From SFTH01 sp963643985 (lineage in GTDB: Bacteria; Bacillota; Clostridia; Christensenellales; Aristaeellaceae), in contig CAVINP010000039.1 of the NCBI GenBank assembly GCA_963643985.1, positions 1 to 17,704 on the forward strand: 17,704 nt of DNA, in the 5' to 3' direction. Below, piece after piece: positions 6,989-15,205 of this stretch (position 1 is the first letter of the stretch; the number at the start of each line of letters is the position of its first letter). The notes under the pieces were generated by a model. It was not told the origin of the DNA and searched no databases. It saw nothing but the letters and a program-made list of their open reading frames with translations. Position numbers and translations under genes: made by a program.

Positions 6989-7598
6989 ACCGATGGATAT
7001 TGAGAAGCGCAGCTTTGAGATCATTGCGCAAACGCTGGGCGATAAGCGGCTCGATCCGGAAAACGAGCTTGTTATCAAGCGTGCCATCCATACCACGGCG
7101 GACTTTGACTATGCGGACAATCTCGTATTTTCGCCGCATGCCGTAAGCTTGGGCATCGAGGCGCTGCGCGGGGGCTGCGACATCGTGACCGACACGCAGA
7201 TGGCGAAGGCCGGCATCAACAAAACAACTTTGTCTTCTCTCGGCGGCGAGGTACATTGCTTCATGTCGGATGCGGATGTGGCGGCAGAAGCCGGGGCACG
7301 CGGTGTGACGCGGGCAATGGTGTCGATGGAAAAGGCGGCATCACTTCAAAAAAAGTGCATATTTGCCATCGGCAACGCCCCGACGGCGCTGGTCGCGCTC
7401 GAAAATCTGATGGCAGCGGACAAAATTCACCCGCTGCTGATCATCGGCGTGCCGGTGGGCTTTGTCAATGTGGTGGAGAGCAAGGAACTTATCATCGAAA
7501 AACATCGCGTACCCTACATCGTGGCGCGTGGCCGCAAGGGCGGCAGTAACGTCGCCGCCGCAATCTGCAACGCCCTGCTCTATCAAATCAGGCGCTGA
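6972..7598 (+). CDS. cbiC: Cobalt-precorrin-8 methylmutase
   Basis: CbiC moves the C11 methyl group to C12, giving cobyrinate. The 208-residue length is normal. His40 in IKRAIHTTADFDYADN corresponds to the catalytic His of CobH/CbiC. GGCDIVTDTQMAKAGI, FAIGNAPTAL, and GVPVGFVNVVESKE are family hallmarks, as is the C-terminal YIVARGRKGGSNVAAAICNA. Its GAAAGGAG site (6956-6963) lies inside the end of cbiA, which it overlaps by 17 bases, so the two are probably coupled. The stop is one base from the cbiD start. Confidence 0.97.
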   Translation: MPEWIKPMDIEKRSFEIIAQTLGDKRLDPENELVIKRAIHTTADFDYADNLVFSPHAVSLGIEALRGGCDIVTDTQMAKAGINKTTLSSLGGEVHCFMSDADVAAEAGARGVTRAMVSMEKAASLQKKCIFAIGNAPTALVALENLMAADKIHPLLIIGVPVGFVNVVESKELIIEKHRVPYIVARGRKGGSNVAAAICNALLYQIRR

Positions 7599-7599
7599 T

Positions 7600-8730
7600 A
7601 TGGATAAATATATCATCAAGGACGGAAAAAAGCTGCGTCTGGGCTATACCACCGGCTCCTGCGCGGCAGCGGCGGCCAAAGCCGCGACCTGGATGCTGCT
7701 CAGCGGCACGCGCAAGGAAAAAATTCATCTGCTGACCCCCAAGGGCATCGAACTGGATCTGCCCGTTATGGAAATCCGAATGGACGAAAGCAGCGTCTCC
7801 TGCGCCATACGCAAGGACAGCGGCGATGATCCGGACGCGACACGCGATACGCTGATATTCGCGACGCTTCGCAAAACGAATGAACCCGGCATTGCCATTG
7901 ACGGCGGCCTCGGCGTGGGGCGCGTGACCAAGCGAGGTCTGGATCAGCCGGTCGGTGCGGCGGCAATCAATTCCGTGCCGCGGAAAATGATACGCGAGAA
8001 CGTGGAAGAGGTCTGCCGGATGCTGGATTATCGTGGCGGACTCGAAGTTATCATCTCTGTACCGGAAGGCGAAGCGATTGCCGGGAAGACCTTCAACCCA
8101 CGGCTCGGCATCGTCGGCGGTATATCCATACTCGGCACGACGGGCATTGTCGAGCCGATGAGTGAGCAGGCACTGGTCGATACCATTCGCGTGGAGCTTC
8201 GACAAAGGAAAGAAAACGGCGCGAAATACGTGCTGCTTGTGCCCGGCAACTACGGTGCGGATTTTATCCGGGGCGTTCTCGAACTGAATCCCCAAAGGGC
8301 GGTACTGACCTCCAATTTTATCGGCGATGCGCTGCTGATTGCCCGGGAACTCGGCTTTCGAGGGGCACTGCTGGTGGGGCATATCGGCAAACTCGTCAAG
8401 CTGGCGGGCGGTATGTGGAACACGCATTCAAAATACGGCGATTGCCGCATGGAGATCCTGACCGCCCATGCCGCCGCACTGGGGCTGCCGAGGCCGCGCT
8501 GCGAGGAAATGCTGCAGTGTGCCACCTGCGATGACGCGCTGCGGATACTAAAGGAAGAAAAGCTGTTTGAACCGCTGCTTGCGCATCTGGCAGATAGAAT
8601 AGGGCAGATGCTTTGTCACAAGTGCGGTGAAGGCTTTGATGTCGGTGCGATCATCTTTTCAAAGGAATACGGTCTGCTGTGCCAAACAGAGGGCGCAGAG
8701 AAATTGCTGAACATAATAGCGGAGGAATGA
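7600..8730 (+). CDS. cbiD: Cobalt-precorrin-5B C1-methyltransferase
   Basis: CbiD methylates C1 of cobalt-precorrin-5B to form cobalt-precorrin-6A. Starting at the ATG at 7600 gives 376 residues and puts the signature LGYTTGSCAAAAAKAA near residue 14, as usual. The in-frame ATG at 7462 would lie deep inside cbiC and is rejected. Other family stretches are GVGRVTKRGLDQPVGAAAIN, NPRLGIVGGISILGTTGIV and LLVGHIGKLVKLAGGMWNTH. The end carries CHKCGEGFDVGAIIF. It sits in TGATATG junctions on both sides, with cbiC before and cbiF after. Confidence 0.97.
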   Translation: MDKYIIKDGKKLRLGYTTGSCAAAAAKAATWMLLSGTRKEKIHLLTPKGIELDLPVMEIRMDESSVSCAIRKDSGDDPDATRDTLIFATLRKTNEPGIAIDGGLGVGRVTKRGLDQPVGAAAINSVPRKMIRENVEEVCRMLDYRGGLEVIISVPEGEAIAGKTFNPRLGIVGGISILGTTGIVEPMSEQALVDTIRVELRQRKENGAKYVLLVPGNYGADFIRGVLELNPQRAVLTSNFIGDALLIARELGFRGALLVGHIGKLVKLAGGMWNTHSKYGDCRMEILTAHAAALGLPRPRCEEMLQCATCDDALRILKEEKLFEPLLAHLADRIGQMLCHKCGEGFDVGAIIFSKEYGLLCQTEGAEKLLNIIAEE

Positions 8731-8731
8731 T

Positions 8732-9487
8732 ATGGTTCATTTTGTCGGTGCCGGCAGCGGCGCGGTCGATCTGATTACCGTGCGCGGGGCGAAGTTGCTC
8801 TCGGAGGCGGACGTGATCATCTATGCGGGTTCACTGGTCAATTCGGCGCTGCTGACCTATGCCAAGGAAGACTGTGAGATCCACAACAGCGCGGAGATGA
8901 CGCTGGAACAGGTCATCGATGTGATTCGTACGGCGGAGGCTGCGGGGAGGACCTGCGTTCGCCTGCACACCGGGGATTCAAGCATCTACGGTGCGGTTCG
9001 AGAGCAGTTTGACGCGCTGGATGCACTCGGTATCCCCTACGATGTCTGTCCCGGTGTGAGCGCGTTCTGCGGCGCGGCGGCGGCACTGCGCACGGAATAC
9101 ACGCTGCCCGACGTGAGCCAGACGGTGATCATCACCCGCGCAGCGGGGCGCACGGCCGTGCCGGAGCGCGAACGTATATGCGCGCTGGCACAGCATCAGG
9201 CGACAATGGTGCTGTTTTTGAGCACATCGCTGACCCGGACACTTCAGGAGGAACTGCTCTCGGGCGGTTATTCGGAAAGCACGCCCGTCGCGGTGGTTTA
9301 TAAGGCGACCTGGCCGGACGAGAAGATATATCGCTGCACGGTCGGCACGCTGCATGAGACCGTCACCTCCAATAAGCTCAAAAAGACGGCGCTGATCGTG
9401 GTCGGCGATTGCCTTGGGACCGAGTATGAGCGCTCGCGCCTGTATGCGCCGGAATTCTCGACGGAGTTCCGAAAGGCAGAGCAATGA
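8732..9487 (+). CDS. cbiF: Cobalt-precorrin-4 C11-methyltransferase
   Basis: CbiF is an SAM-dependent tetrapyrrole methylase that adds the C11 methyl group. The 251-residue protein begins VHFVGAGSGAVDLITVRGAK, followed by DVIIYAGSLVN, then RLHTGDSSIYGA, the SAM-binding loop. CPGVSAFCGAAAAL and ITRAAGRTAVPERE separate CbiF from the other methylases of the fold. The start is one base after the cbiD stop, and the stop overlaps the cbiG ATG as ATGA. Confidence 0.96.
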   Translation: MVHFVGAGSGAVDLITVRGAKLLSEADVIIYAGSLVNSALLTYAKEDCEIHNSAEMTLEQVIDVIRTAEAAGRTCVRLHTGDSSIYGAVREQFDALDALGIPYDVCPGVSAFCGAAAALRTEYTLPDVSQTVIITRAAGRTAVPERERICALAQHQATMVLFLSTSLTRTLQEELLSGGYSESTPVAVVYKATWPDEKIYRCTVGTLHETVTSNKLKKTALIVVGDCLGTEYERSRLYAPEFSTEFRKAEQ

Positions 9488-10494
9488 ATATTACGCTTTT
9501 CGCCTACACCCATCGCGGCTGCGCAACAGCCCGGCGCATTGTGAATATGCGGCATGATGATATTTTTGCCTGTTATGCCACGGCGCGGCTGCAGGAGGCG
9601 GGCTTTATGCCCCTGGACAGGCGCGTTTATGACGAGGCATTTGCGCACTCCGACGCGCTGATCTTTGTCGGGGCGTGCGGCATTGCCGTGCGGGAGATCG
9701 CGCCCTATGTCAGCGATAAGCGAACGGACCCGGCGGTAGTATGTATTGACGAACGGGCGAATTTCGTGATTGCCCTGCTCAGCGGGCACATCGGCGGAGC
9801 GAATGCGCTGACTGCGGAATTGGCACAAGGCTTGGGCGCAACGCCGGTCATTACGACGGCGACGGATGTGAACGGGCGATTCTCGGTGGATAACTGGGCA
9901 GCGCGGCACGGCTTTATCATAGACGATATGAAATCGGCAAAGGCGGTTTCCGCAGCCATACTGGAAGATGATGTGCCGCTGTACTGCGAGAAATCCGTTG
10001 CGGGGGTATTACCGAGTGGCATCACCTTAGGGAATACGGGCAGGCTCGGCATATACATCGGCTGTCACAGCAATAATCCCTTTGACCGGACGCTGCATCT
10101 TATCCCCAAGGCACTGCGCGTCGGCATCGGCTGCCGCAGGGGAACGACCGGAGATTTCATTGAATCGGCAATTCAATGCGTTTTCGGGGATAACGGATTG
10201 AATCCTGCTGCGATATGCGGCGTATACTCCATTGATCTGAAGAAAGATGAAATCGGGCTGCTGGAAGCGTGCCGAAGAAACGAGTGGCAGTTGCGCTTTT
10301 ATTCAGCCGAGGAACTGGCGCGTGTGCCGGGCGAATTTACGCAGTCGCAGTTTGTCATGTCCGTGACGGGTGTGAATAACGTCTGCGAGCGCGCGGCGCT
10401 GCTCGGTGCCGAGCGCCTGATCGTGAAAAAAACCGCTCTGAACGGTGTGACCGTGGCCGTGGCAGAGAAGCATTGGGAGGTCTGTTTTGACTAA
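9484..10494 (+). CDS. cbiG: Cobalt-precorrin-5A hydrolase
   Basis: CbiG opens the delta-lactone of cobalt-precorrin-5A and releases acetaldehyde, the ring-contraction step. The 336-residue protein has the two expected parts. The N-terminal domain carries FVGACGIAVREIAPYV and VIALLSGHIGGANAL. The C-terminal CobE-like domain starts at LRVGIGCRRGTT and contains SVTGVNNVCERAALLGA. It overlaps cbiF by 4 bases and cbiH by 8 bases. Its position between cbiF and cbiH matches the chemistry, since CbiH begins the ring contraction that CbiG completes. Confidence 0.95.
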   Translation: MNITLFAYTHRGCATARRIVNMRHDDIFACYATARLQEAGFMPLDRRVYDEAFAHSDALIFVGACGIAVREIAPYVSDKRTDPAVVCIDERANFVIALLSGHIGGANALTAELAQGLGATPVITTATDVNGRFSVDNWAARHGFIIDDMKSAKAVSAAILEDDVPLYCEKSVAGVLPSGITLGNTGRLGIYIGCHSNNPFDRTLHLIPKALRVGIGCRRGTTGDFIESAIQCVFGDNGLNPAAICGVYSIDLKKDEIGLLEACRRNEWQLRFYSAEELARVPGEFTQSQFVMSVTGVNNVCERAALLGAERLIVKKTALNGVTVAVAEKHWEVCFD

Positions 10495-11218
10495 ATTGAG
10501 CGTAGTGGGCATCGGCCCGGGCAATTATGAGAATATGACCATCGCGGCGGATCGGGCGCTTTTTGCCTGTGATGTGATCGTAGGCTATCCCGTATACATC
10601 AATCTGGTGCGCGATCGCTATCCGGACAAGGAATTTCTTTCCACGGGCATGACGCAGGAAGCCGGGCGCTGTCGCATGGCGCTGGATTTGGCACTGTCCG
10701 GCAAGAACGTGGCGCTCATCTGTTCGGGCGACAGCGGCATCTATGGCATGGCGGCACTCGTTTATGAGCTGCGCGGCGAAGCGGAAACGCCCGTTATCGA
10801 GGTTGTGCCGGGCTTGACGGCGGCCTGCAGCGGTGCAGCCGTGCTGGGTGCGCCCCTGACCCACGATTTTGCCGTTATCAGCCTGTCGGATCGGCTGACA
10901 CCCTGGGAGAAAATCGAAAAGCGCTTGCGCTGCGCGGCAGAGGCGGATATGACCATTGTGATCTACAATCCCGTCAGTCACGGTCGCCCCGAGCACCTGA
11001 AGCGTGCCTGCGACATACTGCTGCGCGTGTTGCCGGAGGAGAGGTGTTGCGGCGTGGTTCGCAACATCGGCCGCGAGGGACAGAGCCGATACGTAATGAC
11101 GCTTTCGCAGCTGCGCGAAGCGAAGCTTGATATGTTCTGCACGGTCTTTATCGGGAACGCGAGCACGAAGCTCGTGGCGGGCGAAATGATTACGCCGAGA
11201 GGGTATCGCGATGTATAA
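10487..11218 (+). CDS. cbiH: Cobalt-precorrin-3 C17-methyltransferase (ring contraction)
   Basis: CbiH methylates C17 and forms the delta-lactone during ring contraction. The 243-residue product starts at a TTG (10487) with GGGAGG (10475-10480) 6 bases upstream, so the rare start is well supported. The next in-frame residues KLSVVGIGPGN are the family N-terminus. ICSGDSGIYGMA is the SAM loop, EVVPGLTAACSGAAVLGAPL and FAVISLSDRLTPWEKIEKR are CbiH/CobJ signatures, and MTIVIYNPVSHGRPEHL is the usual late strand. No C-terminal ferredoxin-like extension, as some CbiH60-type proteins have, is present. It overlaps cbiG by 8 bases and the cbiJET gene by 8 bases. Confidence 0.95.
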   Translation: MTKLSVVGIGPGNYENMTIAADRALFACDVIVGYPVYINLVRDRYPDKEFLSTGMTQEAGRCRMALDLALSGKNVALICSGDSGIYGMAALVYELRGEAETPVIEVVPGLTAACSGAAVLGAPLTHDFAVISLSDRLTPWEKIEKRLRCAAEADMTIVIYNPVSHGRPEHLKRACDILLRVLPEERCCGVVRNIGREGQSRYVMTLSQLREAKLDMFCTVFIGNASTKLVAGEMITPRGYRDV

Positions 11219-13187
11219 ATTTTGCATTTTCGGCGGCACAACGGAGGGACGCAGGCTTGCCGAGCTCTTGAGCGGGCAGGACTGCGAGGTCACTGTCTGC
11301 GTTGCGACCGACTACGGTCAGACGCTGCTGCCGGAGTCCGATCATCTGACGGTGTCCGCCAAGCGCCTTCCGGTGGATGAGATCGTCGCCATGTTGGAAA
11401 AGGAACGCTTTGATTTGGTCATTGACGCGACGCATCCCTATGCCACATCGATCACGCATAGCATTGCCGCTGCCTGTGAAAAGACAAAAACCGAGCATTG
11501 GCGCCTCTTGCGCGAGGCCTCCGTGCCCGCAGATGGGGCGATATTTGTGCCGTCTGCCGAGGAAGCCGTGTACTGTCTGTCCCGGACGCAGGGTAATATA
11601 CTGCTCACGACCGGCAGTAAGGAACTGCCGATCTATGCCGCAATGCCGAATTTTGCCGAGCGCGTCTGGGCACGCGTGCTGCCCCTGCCGGCATCGTTGG
11701 ACGCGTGCCGCGCAGCCGAACTTCCGGCTTCGCACATTTTCGCGATGCAGGGACCGTTTTCGCGGGAAATGAACTTTGCCCTGCTGAGGAGCATGCGCGC
11801 GGAATGGCTCGTCACCAAGGACGGCGGCGTACCGGGTGGCTTTGATGACAAACTGGCGGCAGCCAAGGCGGCCAATGCGCGCGTGCTGGTGGTCGGCAGA
11901 CCCGCCGAGGGCAACGGACTGTCATTGCGGCAGTGTATTCAAGCCCTTTGTGAGCGCTTTGGCTTGACGGTTAGGCGGGAGGTCAGCATCGTCGGCATCG
12001 GTCCCGGGAAAATCGAGGCGCAGACTTTGGAGGTGCGATCGGCACTCACGAATGCCGATTGCGTCATCGGAGCAAGGCGCATGCTGGACGCGGCCCGGAG
12101 TTCCTGCAGCGTGCAGGTAGATGCCATCGATCCGCAGAAGATCGCCGATTGGCTCGATACGCATATCGAATGCAGGCGCTGCGTCGTTGTCATGTCCGGC
12201 GATACCGGATTTTTCAGCGGCACAAAAAAACTGTTGCCGCTGCTCGAAGATTATGAAATACATATACTGCCCGGACTCAGCTCGCTGAGCTATCTTTGCG
12301 CGAAATTGAAAACGGACTATGAGGATGTCATTCCCGTCAGCCTGCACGGCCGCGAACACGACATTGCGGCGGACGTGCGCCGACATAAGCGTATATTCGC
12401 ACTGGTCGGCGGCGAGGACGGCATGACAAGGCTCTGCAAAGCGCTTGTAAACGGCGGTCTCGGCGATGTGCGGCTCGGCGTGGGTGAGCGTCTGGGCTAT
12501 CCGGACGAGCGTATTCGCTGCGGCACGGCAGAGGAACTGTCCCTGCAGGACTTCGATAAACTGAGCGTGGCGCTGATCGAGAATGATACACCGGACGCGA
12601 TTGTGACGCAGGGCCTGCCGGATACGGCATTTCTGCGCGATGAACACGTCCCGATGACCAAGAGTGAGGTGCGCAGCGTCTGCCTGTCAAAGCTCCAATT
12701 GACGCAAAAAGCCGTCTGCTGGGACATCGGCGCGGGCAGCGGCTCGGTCAGCATTGAAATGGCATTGCAGGCGCAGGACGGCATCGTATGCGCCATAGAG
12801 AAAAACGAAGCCGCACTGGCACTGCTCGGGACAAACCGTTCGCATACAGGCGCGGAAAATGTGAAGATCGTGGCAGGGTGTGCGCCGCAGGCCTGCGAAG
12901 GTCTGCCCGTGCCCACACACGTTTTTATCGGCGGCAGCTCCGGCAATATGCGCGAAATTCTGCAAGCTGTACTGAATAAAAATCCGGATGCACGCATCGT
13001 GGCGACGGCAGTGTCGCTGGAGAGCATCGCGGAACTGAAAACTTGCATGGATGCCTTTTCGTTTGCCGAAACGGAGGTCGTTTCCCTGCAGGTTGCCAAG
13101 GCACGCAAGCTCGGTCGGTATCGGCTCATGACGGGTCAGAACCCCGTTTATATCTTTACCATGCAACACGGGAGCGTGATAAAATGA
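11211..13187 (+). CDS. cbiJET: Fused cobalt-precorrin-6A reductase / C5-methyltransferase / C15-methyltransferase (decarboxylating)
   Basis: One uninterrupted 658-residue frame carries three pathway enzymes. Residues 1 to about 250 are CbiJ/CobK, an NAD(P)H-dependent reductase (nucleotide loop FGGTTEGR, 7-14; VIDATHPYATSI; LLTTGSKEL; QGPFSREMN; VTKDGG). Residues about 257-455 are CbiE, a tetrapyrrole methylase starting VSIVGIGPG at 258, with VVMSGDTGFFSGT and LPGLSSLSYLCAKL. Residues about 460-655 are CbiT, a Rossmann-type SAM methyltransferase with LTQKAVCWDIGAGSGSVSIE (Gly507-Gly511 loop), CAIEKN and FIGGSSGN. The CbiE-CbiT pair is a common fusion (CobL); adding CbiJ at the front is less usual. 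The fusion would hand cobalt-precorrin-6A through reduction and the two methylations to cobalt-precorrin-8. The stop overlaps the cbiB ATG as ATGA. Confidence 0.95.
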   Translation: MYKFCIFGGTTEGRRLAELLSGQDCEVTVCVATDYGQTLLPESDHLTVSAKRLPVDEIVAMLEKERFDLVIDATHPYATSITHSIAAACEKTKTEHWRLLREASVPADGAIFVPSAEEAVYCLSRTQGNILLTTGSKELPIYAAMPNFAERVWARVLPLPASLDACRAAELPASHIFAMQGPFSREMNFALLRSMRAEWLVTKDGGVPGGFDDKLAAAKAANARVLVVGRPAEGNGLSLRQCIQALCERFGLTVRREVSIVGIGPGKIEAQTLEVRSALTNADCVIGARRMLDAARSSCSVQVDAIDPQKIADWLDTHIECRRCVVVMSGDTGFFSGTKKLLPLLEDYEIHILPGLSSLSYLCAKLKTDYEDVIPVSLHGREHDIAADVRRHKRIFALVGGEDGMTRLCKALVNGGLGDVRLGVGERLGYPDERIRCGTAEELSLQDFDKLSVALIENDTPDAIVTQGLPDTAFLRDEHVPMTKSEVRSVCLSKLQLTQKAVCWDIGAGSGSVSIEMALQAQDGIVCAIEKNEAALALLGTNRSHTGAENVKIVAGCAPQACEGLPVPTHVFIGGSSGNMREILQAVLNKNPDARIVATAVSLESIAELKTCMDAFSFAETEVVSLQVAKARKLGRYRLMTGQNPVYIFTMQHGSVIK

Positions 13188-14146
13188 AGTGGTCATTGCT
13201 TGCACTCTTCATTGGCTTCGGTCTGGATTTGATATTGGGCGATCCGCACGGACTATGGCATCCCGTGATCGGCATAGGCAAAATGATTTCCGCCTTTGAG
13301 AGGCTGTTTCGAGGGCTGCTGCCCAAGACGGCGCCCGGTGAACGCATAGCGGGCGCGTTGATCTGGATATGCGTGGCTACAATATCGGCCCTGCTGCCCG
13401 CTGCCATACTGTGGACATTGGGTCGCGTGAGTATCCTACTGCGCCTGGCGGCGGAGAGCATCATGTGCTGGCAGATTCTGGCGGTCAAGTCACTGAAGGA
13501 TGAGAGCATGAAGGTGTATGCCGCGCTCAAGTCCGGCAATCTTTCGCAGGCGCGGCAAGCCGTATCCATGATCGTCGGGCGCGATGTCGAGCGTCTGGAT
13601 GAGAAGGGCGTGGCGCGTGCCGCCGTGGAGACCGTGGCGGAAAACACTTCGGACGGCGTGATTGCGCCGCTGATATATCTGGCGATCGGCGGTGCTCCCC
13701 TCGGTTTTTTCTACAAGGCGGTCAATACGATGGATTCCATGCTCGGCTATGTCGAAATGCCGTATAAAAATGTCGGTCTTGTGCCGGCCAAACTCGACGA
13801 TGTATTCAACTTCATACCCGCACGGCTGTCGGCACTTTTGATGCTCTCGGCGGGCGCGATATTGGGCTTGAATGTCAGGAACGGCTTTAAAATCTTCTGC
13901 CGCGACCGCTACAAGCACGCCAGTCCCAATTCCGCCCAGACCGAGTCCGTTTGCGCGGGGCTGCTGGGGTTGCGCCTGGCGGGGGACGCGTGGTATCACG
14001 GTGTGCTGCACAAAAAGGAATACATCGGCGATGCCAAGCGCGAAATCGAATATGAGGATATTCCCCGTGCCTGCAAACTGATGACGGTCACGGCGCTGCT
14101 CGCGCTGCTCATATTCGGGGCGGCGAAAGCGATCTTTATTTTCTGA
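13184..14146 (+). CDS. cbiB: Adenosylcobinamide-phosphate synthase (membrane protein)
   Basis: CbiB attaches aminopropanol (or its phosphate, made by CobD) to adenosylcobyric acid at the membrane. From the ATG at 13184 the product has 320 residues, the usual length. It starts with a hydrophobic helix and the signature DLILGDPHGLWHPVIGIGKM. VGRDVERLDEKGVARAAVETVAENTSDGVIAPL, split over about residues 131-162, is the other hallmark. KAVNTMDSMLGY and a C-terminal hydrophobic anchor follow. An in-frame ATG at 13043 lies inside the CbiT domain and is rejected. The ATG overlaps the previous stop by 4 bases, with GGGAGCG shortly upstream. Confidence 0.96.
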   Translation: MKWSLLALFIGFGLDLILGDPHGLWHPVIGIGKMISAFERLFRGLLPKTAPGERIAGALIWICVATISALLPAAILWTLGRVSILLRLAAESIMCWQILAVKSLKDESMKVYAALKSGNLSQARQAVSMIVGRDVERLDEKGVARAAVETVAENTSDGVIAPLIYLAIGGAPLGFFYKAVNTMDSMLGYVEMPYKNVGLVPAKLDDVFNFIPARLSALLMLSAGAILGLNVRNGFKIFCRDRYKHASPNSAQTESVCAGLLGLRLAGDAWYHGVLHKKEYIGDAKREIEYEDIPRACKLMTVTALLALLIFGAAKAIFIF

Positions 14147-14155
14147 GGGAAATGC

Positions 14156-15205
14156 ATGCTCTACGAAACACAAAACCCGCACGGCGGGGATGTCTACGGC
14201 GACGAAATTGCACTCGATTTTTCGGCAAACATCAATCCGCTCGGCACGCCGCCTGCGGTGATCGAGGCCATCTGCGATGCGGCACAGCACGTGCGTCAAT
14301 ATCCGGATCCGTATTGCAGGGAACTGGTTGCCGCCATCGCCGACCATGAACAGCTGGATGGGAAGATGATACTCTGCGGCAGCGGCGCGGCGGAGCTGAT
14401 ATATGCCTGGTGTGATGCGCTGCGCCCGAGCTTTGCGGCGGAACTTGCGCCGACCTTCGGCGAATACAGTCTCGCAGCCGCGCACTTCGGCGCAGAGATG
14501 CTGCGCTATTATCTTTCCCCCGAGAAAGCATTCCGGGTGGATGAGGGACTCCCGGATTTCTTGAAAGCAACCGAGCCGGACGCACTGTTTTTGTGCTCAC
14601 CCAACAATCCGAGCGGTCAGACGATGGATCGGAATTTGCTGGAAAAGACGCTTGAATTGTGTGCAAATGCGCATACCTCCGTGCTGCTGGACGAGTGCTT
14701 TCTGGATTTTACGGACTCAAAGAGCGCGAAGGATCTTTTGACGGAGTATCCGAACCTTTTGATTTTGAAAGCCTTCACCAAGAGCTATGCGCTGGCCGGA
14801 GCGCGGGTGGGCTACTGTCTCTCGTCAAATTCGGAACTTTTGACGCGCATGGCGCGAGCTGCGCAGCCGTGGAACGTATCCATATTGGCGCAGTGTGCCG
14901 CCGTGGCTGCGCTGAAGGAGCATGATTATCCGGAGCGCGCAAAGACAATCGTTAAAGAGGAACGTGTCTACCTGCAACGGGAACTGGCGCAGCTGGGCTT
15001 TCGGGTCTTTCCCTCCGAGGCGAATTTTATACTCTTTCGGGGAAAGAACGGCTTGGATGCCGCATTGAGGCGAAAAAAGATCGCCATTCGCTGCTGCGGC
15101 AATTATCATGGCTTGGACGAGCACTACTACCGCATCGCCGTTCGTCTGCACGAAGAAAACGAACAGCTGATCGATGCATTACGGCAAACTTCGGAGGAAA
15201 AATGA
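14156..15205 (+). CDS. cobD: L-threonine-O-3-phosphate decarboxylase
   Basis: CobD makes (R)-1-aminopropan-2-ol O-phosphate, the linker used by CbiB encoded just upstream. The 349-residue protein is a fold-type I PLP enzyme. HGGDVYGDEIALDFSANINP near the N-terminus is typical of CobD, LCSPNNPSGQ is the cofactor and substrate loop, LLDECFLDF carries the cofactor Asp, and Lys209 in KAFTKSYALAGARVGY is the PLP lysine. Related histidinol-phosphate aminotransferases share the fold, but the N-terminus and context favour CobD. TGAGGGA lies just before the start, and a closer out-of-frame ATG at 14152 yields only a short ORF. The stop overlaps the cbiP start. Confidence 0.94.
   Translation: MLYETQNPHGGDVYGDEIALDFSANINPLGTPPAVIEAICDAAQHVRQYPDPYCRELVAAIADHEQLDGKMILCGSGAAELIYAWCDALRPSFAAELAPTFGEYSLAAAHFGAEMLRYYLSPEKAFRVDEGLPDFLKATEPDALFLCSPNNPSGQTMDRNLLEKTLELCANAHTSVLLDECFLDFTDSKSAKDLLTEYPNLLILKAFTKSYALAGARVGYCLSSNSELLTRMARAAQPWNVSILAQCAAVAALKEHDYPERAKTIVKEERVYLQRELAQLGFRVFPSEANFILFRGKNGLDAALRRKKIAIRCCGNYHGLDEHYYRIAVRLHEENEQLIDALRQTSEEK

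Noticed and set aside
7462..7599. Upstream start for cbiD (and 13043 for cbiB)
   Set aside because: Both lie deep inside the preceding gene; the ATGs at 7600 and 13184 give family-typical N-termini.
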